From positions 1-54,978 of the IMG/VR virus record IMGVR_UViG_3300048839_001570: DNA of 54,978 bases, one strand, 5' to 3'. Each line of letters begins with the position of its first letter. Within the stretch, counting starts at the first letter, position 1. Shown here piece after piece: positions 1-5,790 of this stretch. The notes beneath the pieces were generated by a model. It had not been told where the DNA came from, did no database searches, and worked only from the letters and a program-made list of their open reading frames with translations. Both the position numbers and the translations under genes were made by a program. Origin of the DNA: a virus.

Positions 1-1
1 G

Positions 2-703
2 GCCGTCCCGGTCGCGAACGCGCTGCGCAACTTCGGCCAGGAGCCGAACCTGATCTACACCGGGCTGCAGCAGGGCTTCATGGTGCAGGTGAAGCTCTCG
101 ATCTTCGGAGGCTTCATCTTCGCCTTCCCGATCATCGCCCACCAGCTCTGGCGTTTCGTCGCGCCCGGTCTCTACCGTACCGAGAAGCAGGCGTTCCTGC
201 CGTTCCTGATCGCCTCCCCGGTGCTGTTCTTCATCGGCGGCACGTTCGCCTACTTCGTCGTCCTGCCCATCGCGTTCAACTTCTTCCTCGGCTTCCAGCA
301 GTTCGCCAACGAGGGCGCGATGGGGGTCGAGGACCTGACGATCCAGTACCTCGGCACGATCAACGAGTACCTCGACCTGACGATGAAATTCATCATCGCG
401 TTCGGCCTGTGCTTCCAGCTGCCGGTGCTGCTGACGCTGATGGGCAAGGCCGGGCTCGTCTCGGCCGAGGGACTCGGGCGGGTGCGCAAGTACGCTGTCG
501 TGGCGATCCTCGTGGTGGCGGCGCTGGTGACGCCGCCCGACGTGATCTCGCAGCTCGTGCTGTTTGCCGCGGTCTATCCGCTCTACGAGATCTCCATCGT
601 GCTCGTGCGCATGGTCGAGCGCAAGCGCGAGGCGGAGCTGCGCGCGGCGGGGCTGTGGGACGAGGAGGTCGACGGCACCGGCGCGGTGAAGGACGAGCCG
701 TGA
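2..703 (+). CDS. tatC: Sec-independent (Tat) translocase subunit TatC, 5'-truncated by window edge
   Basis: Multi-spanning inner-membrane subunit of the twin-arginine translocase, which recognises RR signal peptides with TatB. The reading frame is open from base 2, so the N-terminus lies outside the window and 233 residues remain. Hydrophobic segments follow the TatC pattern (YRTEKQAFLPF loop, a FIGGTFAYFVVLP helix, the TPPDVISQ periplasmic turn, a final helix and a basic, acidic tail). The stop overlaps the GTG start of the next gene, suggesting translational coupling. Part of the host chromosome, not of the prophage. Confidence 0.95.
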   Translation, partial: AVPVANALRNFGQEPNLIYTGLQQGFMVQVKLSIFGGFIFAFPIIAHQLWRFVAPGLYRTEKQAFLPFLIASPVLFFIGGTFAYFVVLPIAFNFFLGFQQFANEGAMGVEDLTIQYLGTINEYLDLTMKFIIAFGLCFQLPVLLTLMGKAGLVSAEGLGRVRKYAVVAILVVAALVTPPDVISQLVLFAAVYPLYEISIVLVRMVERKREAELRAAGLWDEEVDGTGAVKDEP

Positions 704-1557
704 GCCCGTCGGAGGCAGCGCTGGAGCGCATCGCGGCGGCGCTGGAGCGGATGTCGCCGGCGCCGGGGGCGGCGCCGGATCTCGGGGCGGCGGACGCGTT
801 CGTCTGGCTGACCGGGCCGGACCGGCTGGTGCCGGTGCCGGCGGTGGCGCGGGTGGAGATCGGGCTTCTGGTCGGCATCGGGCGGGCGCGGGACACGCTG
901 CTGGCCAACACGGTGCAGTTCGCGAAGGGCTATCCGGCCAACAACGTGCTGCTCTGGGGCGCGCGGGGCATGGGCAAGTCGAGCCTCGTGAAGGCGGCCC
1001 ACGCCGAGGCGGCGAAGGGCGTTCCGGGGGTGCTCAAGCTCGTCGAGATCCACCGCGAGGACCTGCCGTCGATCGGGCGGCTGCTCGGGCTGCTGCGGGG
1101 CAGCGGCAGGCGGTTCATCCTGTTCTGCGACGACCTGTCGTTCGACCGAGACGACAGCCATTACAAGAGTTTGAAGGCCGTTCTTGACGGCGGGATCGAG
1201 GGCCGGCCCGAGAACGTGGTGCTCTACGCGACCTCGAACCGGCGCCACCTGATGCCGCGGGAGATGATCGAGAACGAGCGCCAGGCGGGCATCAACCCGT
1301 CCGAGGCGGTCGAGGAGAAGGTGTCGCTGTCGGACCGGTTCGGCCTGTGGCTCGGGTTCCACCCGTGCAGCCAGGACGACTACCTGGCGATGATCCGGGG
1401 CTATTGCGATGCCTACGGGATCGACATCGACGACCCGACGCTGCGGGCCGAGGCGATCGAGTGGCAGCAGACTCGCGGCTCGCGCTCGGGGCGGGTGGCG
1501 TGGCAGTACGTGACGGACCTCGCGGGGCGGCGGGGGGTGCGGATCGGTGGCGGGTGA
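700..1557 (+). CDS. DUF815-family AAA+ ATPase
   Basis: A 285-residue P-loop ATPase of the DUF815 family, whose cellular role is not established. Walker A (GARGMGKSS) is near residues 87-95 and Walker B (FILFCDDLSF) near 139-148; the following ATSNRRHLMPR and LSDRFGLWLGF segments are typical of the family. The GTG start at 700 is chosen because it forms a GTGA overlap with the tatC stop; the open frame extends upstream only inside tatC. Probably the last host gene before the prophage. Confidence 0.9.
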   Translation: MSPSEAALERIAAALERMSPAPGAAPDLGAADAFVWLTGPDRLVPVPAVARVEIGLLVGIGRARDTLLANTVQFAKGYPANNVLLWGARGMGKSSLVKAAHAEAAKGVPGVLKLVEIHREDLPSIGRLLGLLRGSGRRFILFCDDLSFDRDDSHYKSLKAVLDGGIEGRPENVVLYATSNRRHLMPREMIENERQAGINPSEAVEEKVSLSDRFGLWLGFHPCSQDDYLAMIRGYCDAYGIDIDDPTLRAEAIEWQQTRGSRSGRVAWQYVTDLAGRRGVRIGGG

Positions 1558-1591
1558 AGGGGTTAACGCCCGTTCCTGCCGTATTTCCAGC

Positions 1592-1611
1592 GTAGTCCTT
1601 TTGTAGTCCTT
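1592..1611. repeat. Tandem 9-mer GTAGTCCTT x2, possible attL arm
   Basis: Two exact copies of GTAGTCCTT (1592-1600 and 1603-1611) with an 11-bp period, 35 bases after the DUF815 stop and just before base composition drops. Direct repeats at such a boundary could be integrase arm sites or part of attL. The matching attR would be right of the window, so this cannot be tested here. Confidence 0.3.
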
Positions 1612-1632
1612 CGGCATTATGTAGCAAACGCA

Positions 1633-1656
1633 CCAACCCCCGGATGTGGGGGTTGG
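1633..1656. terminator. 9-bp GC-rich hairpin after host operon
   Basis: Perfect inverted repeat CCAACCCCC/GGGGGTTGG with a 6-base loop, located between the DUF815 gene and the next gene. It could end transcription of the tatC operon, but no T-tract follows on either strand, so a protein-binding or processing role is also possible. Confidence 0.4.
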
Positions 1657-1695
1657 CGGTGAGGGGTAGGCAAGAATCGATCGCGCTGGCATCGT

Positions 1696-2613
1696 GTGCC
1701 GATGCGCGAATTTCAGCTTCCACTTTCAATCACCTACGAAACGCAAGGCTCCACTCCAATTTCCGATGTGATCGCCGCGCTTCAGGCAACGGAGGCCCTG
1801 TCCCGCGAGGCCATCGACCTCTTGCCGAGCTTCGTTCCGGGCTTGGCAATCCAGTCGAGTTCCTTCAATGTTCTAAGGCTATCGCAGGAGAGCCCGCTTC
1901 GAGAGCTTTTCCTGCTGACGCTGATCGTGGCGTTCCAAGACGACCTGAAGGCTGAGGTCCCACCGATGCTGGAGCATCTGCTCGGGGTCACGATAAGCGA
2001 TCAGTACGACACGATCGCCACGGTGGCGTTCATGATCGTCCTGTTCTATGGGGCTGGATTTGCCGTAGATGCGGTGGCGCGGACCGTTGCGGGACGCCGC
2101 GTGCACGAGACATTCGATGACGTTGCGGAGGATCTATCTAAGAGGTCAGGTTTATCGCATGCCGAGATAAAGATGGTGCTGGAATCTCGGTTCGCGAGGC
2201 CTCCGGCAATGCGTCGGTTGGCTCGCAACGCCGTTGATTTCTTTATCCCGAGCAAACGAGACGGCTCCGCCAGTGTCACATTAGATCGCAAGCGCATCGA
2301 GCCTTCAGTCGTATCCGAGGTGCCTTTTGCGAAGCAACTTAATGACGCCTCAGACTTTAACAAATACATGCCGCTGGCGGCAGCAAGAATACTCCTGCAC
2401 ATGCAAGATAGAGACCGAAAATCACTTGGCTGGGCTGCGGTCGTCCCAGATGTGAGCCAGGATCGCCTGAAGCTTAAGCTTATGGACGATGTGCGTCCAA
2501 GCGATTTGTGGAACAAGGACGAAGTCACAGGGGATATTGTTGTCGTTCACAGTCTAACAAGTGCGGGATTTGTGCCGAGCGAAATCCACCTAAGCCGGAT
2601 CATTTCAGACTGA
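1696..2613 (+). CDS. Unknown protein with one central transmembrane segment
   Basis: 305 residues from GTG at 1696 (303 from ATG at 1702). I do not recognise a family. A beta-rich start (FQLPLSITYET) leads to a helical region, one clear hydrophobic segment around residues 108-124 (IATVAFMIVLFYGAGF), then a polar C-terminal half of about 180 residues, probably cytoplasmic. Base composition is visibly more AT-rich than the flanking host and phage genes, and its 3' end overlaps the convergent DUF6471 gene by 14 bases. Both suggest horizontally acquired cargo. A defence or toxin role is possible by location only. Confidence 0.7.
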   Translation: MPMREFQLPLSITYETQGSTPISDVIAALQATEALSREAIDLLPSFVPGLAIQSSSFNVLRLSQESPLRELFLLTLIVAFQDDLKAEVPPMLEHLLGVTISDQYDTIATVAFMIVLFYGAGFAVDAVARTVAGRRVHETFDDVAEDLSKRSGLSHAEIKMVLESRFARPPAMRRLARNAVDFFIPSKRDGSASVTLDRKRIEPSVVSEVPFAKQLNDASDFNKYMPLAAARILLHMQDRDRKSLGWAAVVPDVSQDRLKLKLMDDVRPSDLWNKDEVTGDIVVVHSLTSAGFVPSEIHLSRIISD

Positions 2614-2824
2614 TTGTATCTACCCCGATTGCTCGGAGGCATTGCACAAAGAACACGGCGGAGAACCCGCCGCGTGCCACCTTGTTCCGCAGGTTAACCG
2701 GCGTCTCCTTCAAGCCATGCTCGGCCAGCCTCTCGGCCAACTGGTCATAGGTGATGCCTCGCCGTGTCATTTCTGCGCGAAGGATGCCCTTCACCAGATT
2801 GACCCACTCGTCGTCCGACTTCAT
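2600..2824 (-). CDS. DUF6471 domain protein
   Basis: 74 residues starting MKSDDEWVNL; almost the whole protein is the DUF6471 domain (LAEHGLKETPVNLRNKVARGGF, ending near the FFVQCL helix). The look is that of a small HTH-like DNA-binding domain; function is not known. A longer version from 2878 or 2905 is possible, but those extra codons lie over direct repeats that look regulatory. Divergent from the transposase at 2934 and convergent with the gene ending at 2613. Confidence 0.75.
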   Translation of the reverse strand: MKSDDEWVNLVKGILRAEMTRRGITYDQLAERLAEHGLKETPVNLRNKVARGGFSAVFFVQCLRAIGVDTISLK

Positions 2825-2843
2825 GGTGCGCGCCTCCGCTCCA

Positions 2844-2877
2844 GTTACGTACGCCACCATAATCGTTACGTTTGCCA
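2844..2877. promoter_or_regulatory. Two 13-mers 21 bp apart upstream of DUF6471 gene
   Basis: GTTACGTACGCCA (2844-2856) and GTTACGTTTGCCA (2865-2877) match at 11 of 13 bases and start exactly two helical turns apart. They sit in the divergent space between the DUF6471 and transposase genes and look like a tandem operator. TTGACA at 2878-2883 could be a -35 element towards the transposase, though no good -10 is seen. Confidence 0.4.
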
Positions 2878-2904
2878 TTGACAACGGCCCGCTACGCCAC
2901 CACA

Positions 2905-2924
2905 TTCGCTACATAAATAGCGAA
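2905..2924. promoter_or_regulatory. Inverted repeat before transposase start
   Basis: Perfect 7-bp arms TTCGCTA/TAGCGAA around a 6-base AT-rich centre, 9 bases before the transposase ATG. It could be an operator or a hairpin that limits translation of the transposase. Confidence 0.35.
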
Positions 2925-2933
2925 AGCGATGAC

Positions 2934-3896
2934 ATGGCCCAGCACTTCCTCCTTTCCGCCGCAGCCCGGACCCTCAAGCTCCGCGACGTGTACCGCATGT
3001 CCGACGAGCAGGCGTTCGACGCGTTCAAGGCGATCCGCTTTGCGGAGAACGGCGGGGAAGCGTTCTGCCCGGAGTGTGGGTGCTGCGATCCCTACTTCAT
3101 CGCCACGCGCCGCAAGTGGAAGTGCCGCGCCTGCGGCAAGCAGTTCAGCGCCACCAGCGGGACGATATTCGCCTCCCGCAAGATGGCGTTCGTGGACCTG
3201 CTCGCGGCGATCTGCATCTTCACCAACTGCGCCAAGGGCATCTCGGCGCTCCAGCTCTCCCGCGATCTGGATTGCCAGTACAAGACCGCGTTCGTCCTGG
3301 CGCACAAGCTCCGCGAGGCGATGGCGAAGGGCAATGACGACGTGACGCTTTCCGGCACGGTCGAGATCGACGGCGCGTACTTCGGCGGGCACGTCCGCCC
3401 GGAGAACCGCAAGGAAGATCGGAAGGACCGCCGCCTGTCTGAGAACCGCGACCCGGATCGGCGCGTGGTCGTCGTGCTTCGCCAGCGCAAGGGCCGCACC
3501 CTGCCGTTCGTGGTGCCCCGCGAGGCCGAGGGAGCCGCCATCGTCCGCGAGCGCGTCGCTCCCGGCACCGAGCTACATGCGGACGAGGGGCCTCATTGGG
3601 ACGCGCTGGAGGCCCATTACGCAGCCCGGCGGATCAACCACGGCGAGGCGTATAGCTGGGACGGTGCCTGCACCAATCAGGCCGAGAGCTACTTTGCACG
3701 CCTGCGCCGCGCCGTGGTCGGGCAGCACCACCACGTCTCGCACCGCTACCTGCACCAGTACGCGAACGAAGCCGCTTGGCGTGAGGATCACGCCCGCACC
3801 GCCAACGGCACGCAGCACCGGAACGTGCTGACGGCAGCGCTGCACTCGCCGGTCAGCCGCCAGTGGAAGGGATACTGGCAGCGGGCGGCGGCTTAG
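2934..3896 (+). CDS. IS1595-family DDE transposase
   Basis: 320 residues with an N-terminal zinc ribbon (CPECGC near residue 45 and CRACGKQF near 65), then the IS1595 DDE domain: EIDGAYFGG holds the first Asp, LHADEG the second, and TNQAESYFARLRR the glutamate region. It looks full-length and intact. The ATG at 2934 is chosen because the zinc-ribbon homology begins soon after. Its TAG overlaps the TAA of the convergent methyltransferase, so a simple element end cannot lie directly downstream. No terminal inverted repeats were found nearby. Confidence 0.9.
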   Translation: MAQHFLLSAAARTLKLRDVYRMSDEQAFDAFKAIRFAENGGEAFCPECGCCDPYFIATRRKWKCRACGKQFSATSGTIFASRKMAFVDLLAAICIFTNCAKGISALQLSRDLDCQYKTAFVLAHKLREAMAKGNDDVTLSGTVEIDGAYFGGHVRPENRKEDRKDRRLSENRDPDRRVVVVLRQRKGRTLPFVVPREAEGAAIVRERVAPGTELHADEGPHWDALEAHYAARRINHGEAYSWDGACTNQAESYFARLRRAVVGQHHHVSHRYLHQYANEAAWREDHARTANGTQHRNVLTAALHSPVSRQWKGYWQRAAA

Positions 3897-5455
3897 ACAA
3901 AGCCGACCAAGCGGGGATCGATCATATCACCTTCCTTGGTCTTGATCGTCTGTGAGCCCGCAAATGGAAGCATTAGTTCAAGTTGGTCCTTATCCCGCTT
4001 CCTCGCGGTCCCGCGGAACAAGTGTTCTGGCCGTGGCAATGGGGGCAGATTTGGGAAATGGCCATTTATCAACTCTTCCGCCGTAACAATCTGCACTCGC
4101 GGCATCCGCCCATGCGGGGTTCTTGGAACAAATCCGTAATTGGCAGCATCCGCCTTCATGCCCTTAGTCGGTTCGTTGAGTGTCACAAGTACCCCCATTT
4201 CGGCATTCTCTCTCTCGACCGTTCCCGCCAAATCCCTTACCATCGTGGGACTGAGGTTGTTCCCGCCCTTGACAGAGATAATTATGCGCCCAAGGCCATA
4301 CGGCCCGTTTGAAAAATAAATGTTGGCATCAATTCCTTTGTCTCCTCCTTTCTTGGAGTCGTACGTTTGAGCCCCGAGCTTCCAGGCCGCCCACCACTGG
4401 AACTGATACTTATCTCGTTCTGCAAGAGCGCGTGCCCCGGCCAAGTCGGTTGGGCGTCCATAGATTGAAAACGTCGCGTTTGGTCTTCGACTCTTAAGGC
4501 GGTTTTCGATAACCGAGATGGCATAGTGGGTAATGTCAATTCCGATCCACTGGCGGCTAAGCCTCTCCGCCGCCTCGATTGTTGTTCCACAGCCACAGAA
4601 CGGATCAAATATAACTGCACCTTCAGGCGACGATGCACTAATGATCCTTTCCAATAGTGCCAGAGGTTTCTGAGTTGGATAACCTACTCGCTCCCTAGAC
4701 GAAGAAGAAATGATGGGTATTGGCCACACATCGGAGACAGCTTTACCGCCAGCGATGATTTCTTCCACACGACGCATTTTGTTTTTCGAATTGCCGCGAC
4801 CACCGGGCATCCAAATCCACTCTACACCATCGCCGTCTACGTGAATTTTTTGTTTCCGCGAACGCTGCAGGTCCTCTCTGGTCCACTCAGTCTTAGGCAT
4901 CTTAAAAAATGCATCTTCGCTATTGGCGTAAAAAAGAATAACGTCATGCTTTCTGTTGTAGAACCTCGGGAGATCCATTAGCCTAAATGAATAATCCCAA
5001 ATTATTTCATTTCTAAAGTTTTTTACGCCCCAAATTGCATCAAGAATGATTTTAAGGTAATGGCTTGCTGCTGGATCGCAATGAAGGTAGACGCTGCCTG
5101 TCGGCTTAAGCACTCTCCGAAGTTCTACAAGCCTGACAGCCATCATCGAAAGGTATGCAAGCCGTCCACTGGTGCCAAACCACTTCCGAAAAGACTCCAT
5201 GAGTATGGAAAGGTCTCCCCTCATTCTCATGATATCGTCGTAAGCTTGGGCAGCTGAAGGCCCCCACGTCCAGGTGTCTCGAAACGCTTCGGCCTGTGCC
5301 TCAGAAACAGCTCCTGATTTATCTGAGAAGATCACGCTGTAGTTTGCATTCGAATTGAAGGGGGGGTCGAGGTAGATCAAATCTACGCTCTCGTCCTTGA
5401 TGACGCCTGAAGTGCGGAGAACCGTTAGGTTATCGCCAAAATGCAGACTGTTCAT
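3893..5455 (-). CDS. Amino-type DNA methyltransferase fused to a restriction-endonuclease-like domain
   Basis: 520 residues. Motif IV DPPF (residues 30-33) precedes the SAM-binding motif FDPFCGCG (283-290), the order of beta-class N6A/N4C methyltransferases. After it, residues about 350-460 contain WWAAWKLGA, then D-K-G-I-D near 372-376 and IISVKGG near 393-398, which fits a PD-(D/E)XK nuclease fold; this is my inference from the motif. It may be a single-chain restriction-modification enzyme or a methyltransferase with an inactive partner domain. AT-richer than its surroundings. The start has AGAGG about 10 bases upstream. Confidence 0.85.
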   Translation of the reverse strand: MNSLHFGDNLTVLRTSGVIKDESVDLIYLDPPFNSNANYSVIFSDKSGAVSEAQAEAFRDTWTWGPSAAQAYDDIMRMRGDLSILMESFRKWFGTSGRLAYLSMMAVRLVELRRVLKPTGSVYLHCDPAASHYLKIILDAIWGVKNFRNEIIWDYSFRLMDLPRFYNRKHDVILFYANSEDAFFKMPKTEWTREDLQRSRKQKIHVDGDGVEWIWMPGGRGNSKNKMRRVEEIIAGGKAVSDVWPIPIISSSSRERVGYPTQKPLALLERIISASSPEGAVIFDPFCGCGTTIEAAERLSRQWIGIDITHYAISVIENRLKSRRPNATFSIYGRPTDLAGARALAERDKYQFQWWAAWKLGAQTYDSKKGGDKGIDANIYFSNGPYGLGRIIISVKGGNNLSPTMVRDLAGTVERENAEMGVLVTLNEPTKGMKADAANYGFVPRTPHGRMPRVQIVTAEELINGHFPNLPPLPRPEHLFRGTARKRDKDQLELMLPFAGSQTIKTKEGDMIDPRLVGFV

Positions 5456-5607
5456 CGTCGCAAGTCCTCTTTGTCTGCATACGCAGAACAGGCGCAGAAC
5501 GGGGTGTCAAGAGAAATTGTAGGATTGCGAAGGCTTTTGGGCAGGTATGGCGATGGTGTTCGTGTACTGGCGCGCGCAATCACGGGTGAGGCGCGGTCTG
5601 CATCCGG
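5456..5607. promoter_or_regulatory. Upstream region of methyltransferase
   Basis: AT-richer gene-free DNA. It holds a minus-strand TTGACA (5510-5505) without a well-spaced -10, and two direct CGCAGAAC copies (5482-5489, 5493-5500) with an 11-bp period that could be a control box. The right limit of the accessory cassette should lie in or near this segment, but no boundary repeat is visible. Confidence 0.35.
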
Positions 5608-5790
5608 TCACCGGGCAACCCATGCGCCGCCCTCCCGCCTGACCAGCCCCGCCGTCTCCATACGCCGCAGCGTGACGTTCACGCCCCAGCACACGCGCCT
5701 GAGCGGCTTGTCGGGATAATCGGTCGCAACGTGCCGGGCGATCTCCACGCCCCTGAGCGGTCCGCTCCTGAGCGCTGCGAGGATCTGGCG
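5608..5790 (-). pseudogene. Winged-helix fragment in frame behind the tailspike stop
   Basis: After the tailspike TAG the same frame stays open for 60 codons and encodes a convincing winged-helix pattern (ILAALRSGPLRGVEIA, then NVTLRRMETAGLVRREGG), ending in TGA. There is no ATG; the only usable start seen is GTG at 5748, which would cut off the first helix. It may be a gene that lost its 5' end when the tailspike gene was joined here, or a rare readthrough extension. Confidence 0.45.

Noticed and set aside
583-1692. Long minus-strand frame over the DUF815 gene
   Set aside because: Arg/Pro/His-rich shadow; the plus strand has Walker motifs.
1557-1700. tRNA gene as integration target
   Set aside because: No cloverleaf or T-loop sequence is present; no tRNA was recognised anywhere in the window.
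2600-5560. Terminal inverted repeats of the IS1595 element
   Set aside because: I compared the sequence around 2600-2650, 3890-3950, 1557-1696 and 5456-5610 by eye and found no convincing inverted pair.
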